Assembly: GCF_024345575.1 (NCBI RefSeq) | Contig: NZ_JAGQBJ010000014.1 | Coordinates: 1 to 64,000 of the forward strand | Direction: 5' to 3' | DNA length: 64,000 nt | DNA from: Cyanobium sp. Morenito 9A2 | GTDB lineage: Bacteria; Cyanobacteriota; Cyanobacteriia; PCC-6307; Cyanobiaceae | Translations under genes and position numbers: made by a program | In this document: positions 16,927-26,441 of the stretch, in pieces | How positions within the stretch are numbered: the stretch's first letter is position 1 | Layout: each line of letters opens with the position of its first letter | Notes under the pieces: generated by a model | Told to the model about the DNA's origin: nothing | The model's database searches: none | What the model saw: only the letters and a program-made list of their open reading frames with translations

Positions 16927-17712
16927 ATGGGGCCAACTGCGATGGTGATCCGCCGCCTGGGCATGCTGTTGAAGCTGGTCCTGGTTCTGCTGCCCGTGGC
17001 GGTCCTCAAGACACTGGCCATGGCCCGGGGCTGGGAGGTGCTCGAGCCGACACCCCTGTTCGCTGGACTGATTACCTCCAACGTCTTTCTGATCGGCTTC
17101 TTGTTCAACGGCGTGCTGATCGATTACAAGGAAAGCGAGAAATGCCCCGCCCAGCTAGCCGAGACCCTGTTGAGCCTGGTGGCGGAGTTGCAGGCACTGG
17201 GCTGGGCACGGCCCGAGGCCCAGCCGGCGGCGGCCCTGGCCACGGTGGCTGAGCTGGGGCCTGGATTCCTGGGTTGGTTCCAGGGCACCACCCGCGCCAA
17301 GGAACTGCTCGATCTGATCGAGCGCCTCAATGGCGACCTCGCTCAGCTCCGCAGCACCTGCGAATCCCCCTGCATGGCTCGGTTGCTGCAGGAGCTGGCC
17401 TCCCTGCGGGGCCTGCTGCTGCGCATGGAGACGATCCGTTCGATTCCCTTCGTTCCCACGGTGTACTGGTTATCAGCCACCAGCACCACCCTGTTGTGTG
17501 CTGGTCTGGTGCTGACCCGCATGGACGATTTGGTGGAGATCTTCTTCTATCTCGGCGCCATCGCCTTCCTGATGGTATTCATCCTGCTGTTGATCTGGGA
17601 TCTGGACAATCCCTTCGGCCATGGCGAGTTCTCGTCCTGCGAGAACATCAGCCTGGCGCCCCTGGAGCGCACCATGGCCCGGATCACCCACCCCCGGAAT
17701 CCCGAGGGTTAA
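16927..17712 (+). CDS. Membrane protein of unknown function
   Basis: A 261-aa protein. Two N-terminal hydrophobic segments (LGMLLKLVLVLLPVAVLKTL and PLFAGLITSNVFLIGFLFNG) are followed by a conserved-looking IDYKESEKCPAQLAETLLSL stretch, a long helical soluble middle, and two C-terminal membrane segments (YWLSATSTTLLCAGLVLTRM and FFYLGAIAFLMVFILLLIWD). The layout (2 TM, cytoplasmic helices, 2 TM) recalls bestrophin-like or DUF4239 proteins, but no decisive motif is seen. It may start at ATG 16927 or at the second Met, 15 bases on. Confidence 0.72.
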   Translation: MGPTAMVIRRLGMLLKLVLVLLPVAVLKTLAMARGWEVLEPTPLFAGLITSNVFLIGFLFNGVLIDYKESEKCPAQLAETLLSLVAELQALGWARPEAQPAAALATVAELGPGFLGWFQGTTRAKELLDLIERLNGDLAQLRSTCESPCMARLLQELASLRGLLLRMETIRSIPFVPTVYWLSATSTTLLCAGLVLTRMDDLVEIFFYLGAIAFLMVFILLLIWDLDNPFGHGEFSSCENISLAPLERTMARITHPRNPEG

Positions 17713-17790
17713 GGGCTAACAGGCCGTGCCTCGGCAGCATGGCGTTCCGACCCTGGCTTGATGACCCCACGCCGCCACCGCCGTACGTTG

Positions 17791-17943
17791 ATGAACCGCC
17801 ATCCAATTGGCCGTAATCCCATCGGCCGTAATCCGTGGGCGCTACTGACGCTGCTGCTGCTCGGGTTGGGGTTGGCGGTGCAGGTGTTCCACGGGCCGAA
17901 GGGCACCCAGAGAGACCAGCGGCGGGAGTTGCGGAAGTTCTGA
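17791..17943 (+). CDS. Possible small single-span membrane protein
   Basis: A 50-aa frame beginning with ATG at 17791. The N-terminus contains an exact-looking short repeat (HPIGRNPIGRN), then one hydrophobic helix (WALLTLLLLGLGLAVQVF), then a charged tail. It could be a real small membrane protein. It is also open on the opposite strand and has no homologue that I recognise, so the call is weak. Confidence 0.3.
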   Translation: MNRHPIGRNPIGRNPWALLTLLLLGLGLAVQVFHGPKGTQRDQRRELRKF

Positions 17944-17999
17944 GGGCACGGAACAACCCCGAACGCTCAGCCACTCCATCCACCAGGACCCAGTCCGAG

Positions 18000-18025
18000 A
18001 ACGATGAAGGGGCCTTCCAGCCCCC
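18000..18025 (-). terminator. Probable terminator of the tmRNA transcript
   Basis: On the minus strand GGGGC (18024-18020) pairs with GCCCC (18013-18009) across a TGGAAG loop and is followed by TTCATCGTT. The stem is short and the T tract imperfect, but it lies where the permuted tmRNA should end. Confidence 0.4.
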
Positions 18026-18029
18026 ACGG

Positions 18030-18300
18030 ATCATTTGGGTGATAAGGCTGATCTACCCCATCTCCCTAACTAGGGTCAGGCGGCCACAGGGGCGGTCTGA
18101 CGGGAGAAACGAACGATGTTGTTCGCTGTTACGTGTGTGCTCTTACCGAGCAGGCTTCAGTCACCCTCCTGATACCCCGTCGAAACCATTGCAGCCCCGG
18201 GAAGGTCCCGCCACGGGAGCGGGAGGCATGGAGCTGAGCGGAATCGAACCGCTGTCCGAAGCATTGGTGTGAGCCACCTAGTCCGCCCAAGGACGGACCT
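18030..18300 (-). ncRNA. ssrA: Permuted two-piece tmRNA
   Basis: The minus strand encodes the trans-translation RNA in circularly permuted order, the form known from marine Synechococcus and Prochlorococcus. First comes the acceptor piece, about 18300-18229. It has the T arm AGCGG-TTCGATT-CCGCT and the 3' end AGCTCCA, with CCA not fully encoded. A spacer of about 30 nt follows and is presumably removed. The coding piece starts with GGGGCTGCAATGGTTTCGAC at 18198. GGGGCU pairs with AGCUCC and leaves the G3-U70 wobble used by alanyl-tRNA synthetase. The tag frame (18126-18076) reads ANNIVRFSRQTAPVAA then TGA, ending in the hydrophobic protease-recognition residues. Processed ends are estimated. 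Confidence 0.93.
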
Positions 18301-18351
18301 TGTCATTGTGGCAGCTGAACAGGGATCCAGGGAGGGGCATCGCGGGTGGGC

Positions 18352-19527
18352 ATGACCGAACCGTTCGAGGCCGTGGCGGTGCTGCCCCAGGGGCTGGAGG
18401 TCGAGGGGGCCGCCGAACTCAGCGTCCTGGGGGCGTTGAACGTGCGGCCCTTGCGGCGGGCCGCCAGCTTCCGCACCGATGGCGCCGGCTTCCTGCGCCT
18501 GCACCTGCGTGCCCGCCTGCCCTTTCGGCTGCTGCGCCAGCTGGCCACCTTCCCCTGCGCCGGGCCCCGGGAGCTCTACGGGGGCGTGCAGGCCGCCGCC
18601 GACTGGGACCGCTGGCTGCCGCCCTCCTCCAGCTTCCGGGTGGAGGTGAGCGGCTCGGCGCCGGGCCTGAGCCACAGCCACTACAGCGCCTTGCAGGTGA
18701 AAAATGCCCTGGTGGACCTGCAACGCCAGCGCTGGGGCGAGCGCTCGAGCATCGACCTGGACAACCCCGACCTCGCCCTGCATCTGCACCTGGGGGGCGG
18801 CCGGGCCGCCCTGAGCGTGGAGGGCTCCAGCTCAAGCCTGCACCGCCGCGGCTACCGGGCCGCCCTGGGCCTGGCGCCGCTCAAGGAGAACCTGGCCGCG
18901 GGCCTGATCGCGCTCACTGGCTGGGATGGCACCGTGCCTCTCGCCGATCCCCTCTGCGGCTCCGGCACCTTGCTGATCGAGGCGGCCTGCTGGGCGCTGG
19001 GGCGCGCCCCCGGGCTGCTTGAGCAGGCAGGCGGGGTTCCACGGGCCCGCTCCTTTGCCTTCGAGCGCTGGCCGGATTTCGATCCCGTGAGCTGGCGCGA
19101 TGAGCTCGCCGCCGCGATCGCCCTGCGCCGCGACACCCTGGCGGACGGCTCGGCGCCAGCGCCGATCGTGGGCTGGGAACGGGACCCCACCGTGCTGGAG
19201 CAGGCCCGCACCAACGCCCAGGCCGCCGGGGTGGCCCCCTGGCTGAAGCTGTGCCAGGGGGATGCCCGCGCTTTCGTGCCACCCGAGCGACCCGGCGTGC
19301 TGGTCTGCAACCCGCCCTACGGCGAGCGCCTCGGCGCCGAAGACGACCTCGAAGCCCTCTACGCCGACCTGGGCCAGGTGCTCAAGGAACGCTGCTCCGG
19401 CTGGAGTCTGTGGCTGCTGAGCGGCAACCCCACCCTCACGGGTGCCCTGCGCATGAAGGCGCGCCGCAAGGTGCCGGTGAGCAACGGCGGCCTCGATTGC
19501 CGCTGGTTGCACTACGAGATCCGCTGA
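18352..19527 (+). CDS. Class I SAM-dependent RNA methyltransferase with THUMP domain (RlmL/YpsC-like)
   Basis: A 391-aa protein. The N-terminal ferredoxin-like/THUMP part runs to about residue 160 (EAVAVLPQGLEVEGAAEL). The Rossmann methyltransferase follows, with PLADPLCGSGTLLIEA (SAM motif I) and the catalytic VCNPPYGERLG (motif IV, NPPY), typical of N2-guanine RNA methylation. This is the domain set of 23S rRNA m2G2445-type enzymes (RlmL N-terminal half, YpsC in Bacillus). The ATG at 18352 is preferred over the GTG at 18346. The 3' end overlaps the convergent kdpD-like gene by 16 bp. Confidence 0.9.
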   Translation: MTEPFEAVAVLPQGLEVEGAAELSVLGALNVRPLRRAASFRTDGAGFLRLHLRARLPFRLLRQLATFPCAGPRELYGGVQAAADWDRWLPPSSSFRVEVSGSAPGLSHSHYSALQVKNALVDLQRQRWGERSSIDLDNPDLALHLHLGGGRAALSVEGSSSSLHRRGYRAALGLAPLKENLAAGLIALTGWDGTVPLADPLCGSGTLLIEAACWALGRAPGLLEQAGGVPRARSFAFERWPDFDPVSWRDELAAAIALRRDTLADGSAPAPIVGWERDPTVLEQARTNAQAAGVAPWLKLCQGDARAFVPPERPGVLVCNPPYGERLGAEDDLEALYADLGQVLKERCSGWSLWLLSGNPTLTGALRMKARRKVPVSNGGLDCRWLHYEIR

Positions 19528-20642
19528 TCTCGCCCGCCCCTGGGATCCTCTGGCCACTCCGCCGGGGTGGAGGCGGCGTCGATCGAGATCAGGTGCAGGT
19601 CCACCGCCTGGCCCTTGAGGCGGTGCTGGAGCTTTTCCGAAAGCGTGCGCCGCAACAAGGCCTGGGGGCGGGAGCGCAGGGTCTGGCCAAGCACGATCTG
19701 GGTGATGCCACGTTCGCCGGCGATGCGCGCGATGGTGCCGAGGGCGTCGTCGCTGTCGATGCGCAGGAACTTGGCGCCGAAATCCCCACAGAGTCGGATC
19801 GACTCCTCCAGCCGCACCGCCTGCTCCTTGCTCAGAAAGCGGGCAGGGTCCTGAACGGTGAGCGCCAACAACGGCGCATCCATGAAGCCCGCCAGGCGGG
19901 CGGCGCGGCGCAGCAGCCGGTTCGATCCTGGGTAGGTGGAGAGGCACACCATCACCCGCTCCCGCAGCCCCCTGGCCGGCGGGCCGTCCTCCTCCACTCG
20001 GTCGGCCACCTCCCGAAGCGCCAGCTCCCGAAGGGCCACCAGGTGGGGGCGACGGAAGAAATGGGCCAGGGCCTGGTCCACCTTGTCGGCGGCGTAGACC
20101 TTGCCGTCCTGCAAGCGCTCCTGCAGGGTCTCGGGGGTGACATCCACCAGCACCACTTCCTGGGCCTGCTGCAGCACCCGATCGGGGAGGCGTTCGCGCA
20201 CCACCACACCGGTGAGCTGGGCCACCTGGTCGTTGAGGCTCTCCAGGTGCTGGATGTTGACCGTGGAATACACGTCGAGGCCGGCGGCCAGCAGCACCGC
20301 CACGTCCTGCCAGCGCTTGGGTCGCTCGCTGCCGGGCCCGTTGGTATGGGCCAGCTCATCCACCAGCACCAGCTGGGGGCGGCGGGCCAGGATCGCCCCA
20401 ACATCCAGTTCTTCAAGGGACACCCCCTGGTGCACCAGGCGGTGCCGGGGCACCTGCTCGAGCCCCTCCGCCTGGCGGGCCGTATCACGACGGCCATGGG
20501 TTTCGAGCACCCCGATCACCACATCAACCCCCTCCCGCTTGAGATCCTGGGCCTCCTGGAGCATGCGGAAGGTCTTGCCCACGCCGGGGGCCATGCCGAT
20601 GAACAGCTTGTGCCGCCCCGGGCCCCCGAGCATGCGGATCAC
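19512..20642 (-). CDS. kdpD: KdpD N-terminal domain protein without histidine kinase
   Basis: A 376-aa protein equal to the cytoplasmic N-terminal half of KdpD. The KdpD domain has Walker A GMAPGVGKT and Walker B LVLVDELAHTN, then GSERPKRWQDVAVLL and TVNIQHLESLND. It is followed by a UspA-like domain (about residues 235-360, RERVMVCLSTYPGSNRLLRR). The membrane segments, GAF domain and histidine kinase of E. coli KdpD are missing. Stand-alone short KdpD proteins are known in other cyanobacteria. The GTG start overlaps the kdpC stop by four bases, so it is the last gene of the kdp operon. Confidence 0.92.
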   Translation of the reverse strand: MIRMLGGPGRHKLFIGMAPGVGKTFRMLQEAQDLKREGVDVVIGVLETHGRRDTARQAEGLEQVPRHRLVHQGVSLEELDVGAILARRPQLVLVDELAHTNGPGSERPKRWQDVAVLLAAGLDVYSTVNIQHLESLNDQVAQLTGVVVRERLPDRVLQQAQEVVLVDVTPETLQERLQDGKVYAADKVDQALAHFFRRPHLVALRELALREVADRVEEDGPPARGLRERVMVCLSTYPGSNRLLRRAARLAGFMDAPLLALTVQDPARFLSKEQAVRLEESIRLCGDFGAKFLRIDSDDALGTIARIAGERGITQIVLGQTLRSRPQALLRRTLSEKLQHRLKGQAVDLHLISIDAASTPAEWPEDPRGGRDQRIS

Positions 20643-21217
20643 GGCTTGATCTGATCGAGGGCGTTGTTGAGAGTCAGCACGTTCACGCCCGACTCACCGA
20701 TGCACCCAAGGAACCGGCCCTGGGTGTGGCGCCGGATCAGCGGCTCCAGCCGCGCCGGTGGAAGGCCCCGGGCTGCGGCCAGCCTCGGAATCTGCTGACG
20801 CGCCGCTTCCGGAGAGATGTGGGGATCGAGACCCGAACCGGAGGCATAGAGCAGATCAGCGGCGGGCTTGGCGAGGCCCGCTTGGGCGTAGGTGGCGGCC
20901 GTGTCCTTGATCCGTTTCGCCAGATCAGGGTTGGTGGGGCCCAGGTTGCTGGGGGCGGAGGTCGGTGCCGCCTTGCCGGTGCTGTAGTCGACGGCGCTCG
21001 GACGACTCCAGACGTACCGATTGGAAGCGAACGGCTGGCCGATCAGGGTGGATCCGATCACCTGGCCGCCCTCGTTGCGCAGCAGGCTGCCATTGGCCTG
21101 GGCGGGGAACAGCCCCTGGCCCACCGCCAGCAGCGGCAGGGTGTAGAGCACCACGGTGAGCAGCCAGAGCACAACCGTGAGCCGCAGGGCCTTGAAGGCC
21201 TCTCGCAGAACGGACAT
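20639..21217 (-). CDS. kdpC: Potassium-transporting ATPase subunit C
   Basis: A 192-aa KdpC. One N-terminal membrane helix (LTVVLWLLTVVLYTLPLLAV) is followed by the conserved periplasmic part, with GSTLIGQPFASNRYVWSRPS and ASGSGLDPHISPEAARQQIP. KdpC is part of the KdpFABC K+ pump and promotes ATP binding to KdpB. It directly abuts the small upstream gene (shared base 21217) and overlaps kdpD, confirming a polycistronic unit. Confidence 0.96.
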   Translation of the reverse strand: MSVLREAFKALRLTVVLWLLTVVLYTLPLLAVGQGLFPAQANGSLLRNEGGQVIGSTLIGQPFASNRYVWSRPSAVDYSTGKAAPTSAPSNLGPTNPDLAKRIKDTAATYAQAGLAKPAADLLYASGSGLDPHISPEAARQQIPRLAAARGLPPARLEPLIRRHTQGRFLGCIGESGVNVLTLNNALDQIKP

Positions 21218-21417
21218 CAGAAGCGCTCCGGTTGAAAGATCACAACGAACAGGTAGCCCGAGAGCACCACGGTGCCGCTGAGCAGCAGGGCCAGGGCGTT
21301 GGACTGGAGCGGGCTGGGACTGGAGCTGAACAGCGGTGCGGCCAGGACGGTGCCCAGGACCAGTCCCAGGGGCAGCCAGAACAGCGGTTTACTCAGGAGA
21401 CCAGACGAAGAAGCCAT
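21217..21417 (-). CDS. KdpF/KdpG-like small subunit
   Basis: A 66-aa protein between kdpB and kdpC. Two hydrophobic segments are seen (PLFWLPLGLVLGTVLAAPLF and ALALLLSGTVVLSGYLFVVI). The second, ending in FQPERF, resembles the single helix of KdpF that stabilises the pump complex. The extra N-terminal helix and the position match the gene called kdpG in the Anabaena kdpABGCD operons. It ends at the kdpC start with a one-base overlap. Confidence 0.75.
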   Translation of the reverse strand: MASSSGLLSKPLFWLPLGLVLGTVLAAPLFSSSPSPLQSNALALLLSGTVVLSGYLFVVIFQPERF

Positions 21418-21507
21418 GGGTCGGGGAAGGTCGGGTGAGGATCGGGCGGGGAGTCAGAACAAAGGCACGGATCAGCCTGAGCGGAGCGGCCTGAATGGCG
21501 CGGCAGC

Positions 21508-23604
21508 TCAGACCAGTCGCAGGGCGGAGACGGCCAGATCAATCAGCTTGATGCCGATGAACGGCACCACCAAACCCCCCAGCCCATAGACGAGCAGGTT
21601 GCGCCGCAGCAGCTGATCGGCCGTGGACGGCCGGAAGGCCACCCCCTTGAGGGCCAGGGGCACCAGGGCGGGGATGATCAGGGCGTTGAACACCATCGCC
21701 GAGAGGATCGCCGACTGGGGGCTGGCCAGGCCCATCAGGTTCAGCGGCGCCAGGCCCGCCTTGCCGAACAGGGCCGGCAGGATCGCGAAGTACTTGGCCA
21801 CGTCGTTGGCGATCGAGAAGGTTGTGAGCGCCCCGCGGGTGATCAGCAGCTGCTTGCCGATCGTCACGATGTCGATCAGCTTGGTGGGATCGGAATCGAG
21901 ATCCACCATGTTGGCCGCCTCCTTGGCGGCCTGGGTGCCGGAGTTCATCGCCACCCCCACGTTCGCCTGAGCCAGGGCGGGGGCGTCGTTGGTGCCATCA
22001 CCGGTCATCGCCACCAGCCGACCAAGCCGTTGCTCCGCCTGGATCACGGCGATCTTGTCTTCCGGGGTGGCCTCGGCGATGAAGTCGTCGACGCCGGCCT
22101 CGCGGGCGATCACTCCGGCAGTGATGGCGTTGTCGCCCGTGAGCATCACGCTGCGGATGCCCATGCGCCGCAGCTGGTCGAAGCGTTCACGCATGCCGGG
22201 CTTGATGATGTCCTTGAGGTGGATCACCCCGAAGATCTCGGCGTTCCAGCACACCGCCAGGGGGGTGCCCCCGAGCCGTGACACGCGCTCGTAAGCCGCA
22301 TCGAGGTCGGCGGGCACCGTGCCGCCCCGGGAGCGCACGAACCCCTTGATCGCCTCGACGGCACCCTTGCGCAGCTCGTTGCCATCGGCCAGATCGGTGC
22401 CGCTCAAGCGCGTGCGCGCTGAGAATTCCAGCCCCGTGGCGGTGTCCATCGGCAGGGCCGTCACGGCATCGAGCTTCTCGGCCAGGCGCACGATCGACTT
22501 GCCCTCCGGCGTGGTGTCAAACCAGCTGGCGGCATGGGCGGTGGTGGCCAGCTCGCGCTCGCTGTGGCCGCCCACCGGCAGGAACTCCTCGGCCAGGCGG
22601 TTGCCGAGGGTGATCGTGCCGGTCTTGTCGAGCACCAGGGTGGTGATGTCGCCGCAGGCCTCCACAGCGCGCCCGGAGGTGGCGATCACGTTGAACTGGG
22701 CCACCCGGTCCATGCCGGCGATGCCGATGGCGCTGAGCAGGCCGCCGATCGTGGTGGGGATCAGCGCCACCAGCAGGGCCACCAGCACCACCACCGGCGT
22801 GGGGCTGTTGATATAGGCGGCCACCGGCGGCAGGGTGGCCACGGCGATCAGGAACACCTGGGTGAGCACCGCCAGCAGCACCGTCAGGGCGATCTCGTTG
22901 GGGGTCTTGCTGCGCTCGGCCCCCTCCACCAGGGCGATCATCCGATCGATGAAGCCCTTGCCCGGGTCGGCGGTGATGCGGATCAGAAGCTTGTCGGACA
23001 CCACCCGCGTGCCGCCCGTGACGGAACTGGCCCCATCGGAGCCCGCTTCCTTGAGCACGGGAGCCGATTCGCCGGTGATCGCCGATTCATCCACCGCCGC
23101 TACCCCATCGACCACCTCCCCGTCGGCGGGGATCATTTCGCCTTGGCTGACGCGCACCTGATCGCCCCGGCGCAGGGCACTGGAATCCACCAGCGCTTCG
23201 CTGCCATCGGGCAGCAGCCGCCTGGCCTGGGTGCTGGCCTGGGTGCGGCGCAGGGCATCGGCCTGGGCCTTCCCACGGCCTTCCGCCAACGCTTCGGCGA
23301 AGTTGGCGAACAGCAGCGTGGCCAGCAGGATCAGGCTGAGCAGGGCGTTGAAGCCCCGGCCCGGCGCCTCGGGGCTGAGCTCGAACAGGCGCGGCTCCAG
23401 CGTGGCGGCCAGGGTCACGAGCGTGCCGCACCAGACCACGAACATCACCGGATTGCGCGCGGTGAGGCGCGGGTCGAGCTTCACGAACGACTGCACCACG
23501 GCCCGGCCCAGCAGGCCATCGCTCCTGGGACGCTCGGTGTAGCGCCGCTGGTCGCGGCGGCCCCGCGGCATGCGGGGAAAGATCGGCGGTTGCAGGGTTG
23601 TCAT
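21508..23604 (-). CDS. kdpB: Potassium-transporting ATPase ATP-binding subunit B
   Basis: A 698-aa P-type ATPase that hydrolyses ATP to drive K+ import through KdpA. Seen are the TGES actuator loop ([14 protein letters not shown]), the phosphorylation motif DKTGT with Asp326, the GDG hinge ([20 protein letters not shown]), and the kdpB-specific [13 protein letters not shown]. The ATG at 23604 gives [10 protein letters not shown] and overlaps the kdpA stop (ATGA). The longer in-frame ORF to 23850 is antisense-like extension into kdpA and is not used. Confidence 0.98.
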   Translation of the reverse strand: MTTLQPPIFPRMPRGRRDQRRYTERPRSDGLLGRAVVQSFVKLDPRLTARNPVMFVVWCGTLVTLAATLEPRLFELSPEAPGRGFNALLSLILLATLLFANFAEALAEGRGKAQADALRRTQASTQARRLLPDGSEALVDSSALRRGDQVRVSQGEMIPADGEVVDGVAAVDESAITGESAPVLKEAGSDGASSVTGGTRVVSDKLLIRITADPGKGFIDRMIALVEGAERSKTPNEIALTVLLAVLTQVFLIAVATLPPVAAYINSPTPVVVLVALLVALIPTTIGGLLSAIGIAGMDRVAQFNVIATSGRAVEACGDITTLVLDKTGTITLGNRLAEEFLPVGGHSERELATTAHAASWFDTTPEGKSIVRLAEKLDAVTALPMDTATGLEFSARTRLSGTDLADGNELRKGAVEAIKGFVRSRGGTVPADLDAAYERVSRLGGTPLAVCWNAEIFGVIHLKDIIKPGMRERFDQLRRMGIRSVMLTGDNAITAGVIAREAGVDDFIAEATPEDKIAVIQAEQRLGRLVAMTGDGTNDAPALAQANVGVAMNSGTQAAKEAANMVDLDSDPTKLIDIVTIGKQLLITRGALTTFSIANDVAKYFAILPALFGKAGLAPLNLMGLASPQSAILSAMVFNALIIPALVPLALKGVAFRPSTADQLLRRNLLVYGLGGLVVPFIGIKLIDLAVSALRLV

Positions 23605-25277
23605 GGGGCTCCTGTCAGCGAAAAGGCTTCGGCGATCGGCCCGAGGGCCAGCACCGGGAAAAACGTGAGCGCCCCCAGGATCAGGATCACCACCCCGGTC
23701 ACCACGGTGAACAGACCCGTGTCGGTGGCGAGGGTGCCGGGGCCGGGCGGCACCTTGGGCTTGCGGGCGAAACCAGCCGCCAGCAGCAGCAGGGCCGCGA
23801 TCGGCAGGTAGCGCCCCCCCAGCAGGCTGAGGATGGTGCTGAGGTTCCACCAGAGCGTTCCGTCACCCAGGCCTTCGAAGCCGCTGCCGTTGTTGGCCGA
23901 GGCCGAGGCGTACTCGTAGACCACCTGGCTGATGCCGTGGGACCCAGGGTTGCTGATGCCCGAGAGGGTGGGGGCGTCGGCGAGGGTGATCGCCGCCGGC
24001 ACCAGCACGAACAGTGGGTGGATCAGGAGGATCAGGCTGCTCCAGACGATCTCCCCCTTCTCCACCTTGCGGCCGAACAGCTCGGGGGTGCGCCCCACCA
24101 TCAGGCCGGTGAGGAACACGGTGAGGATCAGGAACACCAGCAGGTAGGCCACGCCGGTGCCCTGGCCGCCGAAGATCACCTGCAGGAACAGGTTGAACAG
24201 CGGCACCAGCCCCCCCAGAGGCAGCAGTGAATCCATGGCGCCGTTGACCGCGCCGGTCATCGAGCCGGTGGTGATCGTGGCGAACAGGGCGGTGATGCCG
24301 GCGCCGAAACGCACCTCCTTGCCCTCCAGGTTCGGGCCGCTGAGCCAGGCGGTCAGCAGGGGATTGCCCCCCTGCTCGGCTTTGATCGCCACCGCCGCCA
24401 GCGCCAGAAAGAGCACCGTCACGAGCAGCAGCAGCAACGTGGCCTGGCGACGGTTGCCAAGGAAGCGGCCGAAGGCATCGATCGTGGCGGCAGGGATGGC
24501 GAACATCGCCACCATCGCCAGCAGGTTGGTGAACGGGTTGGGGTTCTCGAACGGGTGGGCGGAGTTGGCGCCGAAGAAGCCACCGCCGTTCTCGCCGATC
24601 TGCTTGATCGCCTCGTAGCCCGCCACCGGGCCGCGCACCAGGATCTGATCGGCCCCCTCCAGGGTCCTGAGCATCACCGGGCCGGCCAGGGTCATCGGCG
24701 CACCGTTGACCAGCAACACCAGGGCGAACACGAAACTGAGCGGGATCAGCACCCGGGTGATGGCGCGGATCAGGTCGGTGTTGAAGTTGCCCAGGGGGCG
24801 GCCGCAGAGGCCGCGGATGAAGGCGAAGCCCACCGCCAGACCGGTGGCCGCCGAGGTGAAGAACAGGAACTGCAACGCCCCGAGCTGGCTCAGGTCACTG
24901 AGGCTCTGCTCCGGCGTGTAGTGCTGCTGATCGGTGTTGGTGAGAAACGAGATCGCCGTGTGCAGGGCCGTGTCCCAGCGCATCGGCGGCAGCCCCTGGG
25001 GATTGAGCCAGGGGGGCTGGGCCAGCAGAAAAGCCAGGGCCACCAGGCCGAAGAACAGGTTGCTGAACAGCAGGGGCCGCAGGTAATCCCAGGTCTGCTC
25101 AGCCGGGCGGCCGCGCTCACCGATGAAGCGCAGCACGCCGTTTTCCACAGGGATCAGCCAGCGATCCAAGCGGGGCTGGGGCTGGGCATCGAAGACCTGA
25201 AAGAGATGCAGGCCCAGCACAGGTGCCGTGGCCCAGACCAGGGCCACAAAGACGACGACCTGAAACCAGTCGGTCAT
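23601..25277 (-). CDS. kdpA: Potassium-transporting ATPase subunit A
   Basis: A 558-aa channel-like subunit with about ten membrane helices and four selectivity-filter-like repeats (for example [56 protein letters not shown]). It is the K+-translocating part of KdpFABC and is first in the operon A-B-small-C-D. The start is the ATG at 25277. The 74-bp gap to the divergent sensor kinase gene should hold both promoters. Confidence 0.97.
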   Translation of the reverse strand: MTDWFQVVVFVALVWATAPVLGLHLFQVFDAQPQPRLDRWLIPVENGVLRFIGERGRPAEQTWDYLRPLLFSNLFFGLVALAFLLAQPPWLNPQGLPPMRWDTALHTAISFLTNTDQQHYTPEQSLSDLSQLGALQFLFFTSAATGLAVGFAFIRGLCGRPLGNFNTDLIRAITRVLIPLSFVFALVLLVNGAPMTLAGPVMLRTLEGADQILVRGPVAGYEAIKQIGENGGGFFGANSAHPFENPNPFTNLLAMVAMFAIPAATIDAFGRFLGNRRQATLLLLLVTVLFLALAAVAIKAEQGGNPLLTAWLSGPNLEGKEVRFGAGITALFATITTGSMTGAVNGAMDSLLPLGGLVPLFNLFLQVIFGGQGTGVAYLLVFLILTVFLTGLMVGRTPELFGRKVEKGEIVWSSLILLIHPLFVLVPAAITLADAPTLSGISNPGSHGISQVVYEYASASANNGSGFEGLGDGTLWWNLSTILSLLGGRYLPIAALLLLAAGFARKPKVPPGPGTLATDTGLFTVVTGVVILILGALTFFPVLALGPIAEAFSLTGAP

Positions 25278-25351
25278 GGGCGGTAGCGTCCGTTGCGGTG
25301 AACTCCGTCACTTTCCGCCGGGCGCTGGAGCGTCCGCATCTGCCGGTGGGT

Positions 25352-26440
25352 ATGAATCGGGCGAACGGGCCTCTACCCAGGGCTATAGGCCCCCTGGGAG
25401 CCGCCGGTGGCCAGGGGGCGGTGATGACGGCGGCGGTGATGACCATGGCCGCCGCCGTCCTGGAATTCGTCACGCCCCAGGACATCGTCTTCGGCATCCT
25501 CTACGTGATCCCGATGCTGCGCCTGGGCACGTCGGCCGCGGCGCGCACGCTCTGGGGTTACGCGCTCCTGGTCTGCGTGCTCACCTTGCTCAACCTGGTG
25601 CTGCCACCCCCGGTGACCCTGGAGGGCCCCGTCGTCGTCAACCGGCTGCTGGTCTGTGGCGCCCTGCTCGTCACCGCGGGCCAGTGCCTGCGGGTTCAGG
25701 CCCTGCAGCGCCAGCGGCTCGACCTTCAGGCCCGTCTCAGCGTCGAGGATCTGCGCAGCGACTTCGTCGCCACCCTGGCCCACGACCTCAAGACGCCGAT
25801 CCTCGGCACGATCGCCACCACGAAGCTGCTGGGGGAGCAGCAACGGCCCGATGGAGCGCTGCTGAGCCGGGCGATCGCCACGATCGAGCGCGGCCAGACC
25901 CGCGCCCTGCGCCAGATCCAGACCCTGCTGGAGGTCTACGGCAACGACGCCGAAGGGCTGAGGTTGTGCCCAGAGCGCCTGGATCTGAGCCAGCTGGTGG
26001 AAGAGGTGATCACAGAGGTGAGCGCCCTGGCGCAGGAACGGCAGCTGACGATTCGGCTGACCTTCATGGGCAGCGGCCAGCGCCAGGCGCACACCCTGGT
26101 CGGCGACCCCGTGCAACTGCGGCGGCTGGTGGAGAACCTGCTGCTCAATGCGATCCACCACAGCCTGCGTGGCGGCCAGATCCTGGTGACGCTGGCGGCC
26201 CTGGGCTCCGCCCACCGGCTCCTGGTGATCGACCACGGCCCGGGGGTTCCTGTAGAGGAGCTGCCGAACCTGTTTCGGCGCTTTCACCGGCTCTCAGCAG
26301 ACCGCCAGGGCAGTGGTCTGGGCCTCTACCTCTGCCGTCAGATCGTCAGCGCCCACGGCGGCACGATCGCCCTGCGCAACCGGACTGGGGGCGGGGCGGT
26401 GATCGAGGTGGACCTGCCCATCCAGGCCAAGGAGGCCTGA
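25352..26440 (+). CDS. Membrane sensor histidine kinase
   Basis: A 362-aa kinase. The N-terminal membrane part (about residues 20-115) includes an MASE/DUF4118-like run FVTPQDIVFGILYVIPMLRL. The dimerisation helix has the H-box TLAHDLKTPILG with His144. The HATPase part shows the N-box LLLNAIHHS, G1 DHGPGVP and G2 GSGLGLYL. It is divergent from kdpA and one base upstream of the response regulator, so the two form a pair. Because the kdpD protein nearby lacks a kinase, this pair may sense potassium or turgor (inference). The ATG at 25352 is chosen, and longer in-frame starts would extend toward kdpA. Confidence 0.88.
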   Translation: MNRANGPLPRAIGPLGAAGGQGAVMTAAVMTMAAAVLEFVTPQDIVFGILYVIPMLRLGTSAAARTLWGYALLVCVLTLLNLVLPPPVTLEGPVVVNRLLVCGALLVTAGQCLRVQALQRQRLDLQARLSVEDLRSDFVATLAHDLKTPILGTIATTKLLGEQQRPDGALLSRAIATIERGQTRALRQIQTLLEVYGNDAEGLRLCPERLDLSQLVEEVITEVSALAQERQLTIRLTFMGSGQRQAHTLVGDPVQLRRLVENLLLNAIHHSLRGGQILVTLAALGSAHRLLVIDHGPGVPVEELPNLFRRFHRLSADRQGSGLGLYLCRQIVSAHGGTIALRNRTGGGAVIEVDLPIQAKEA

Positions 26441-26441
26441 G

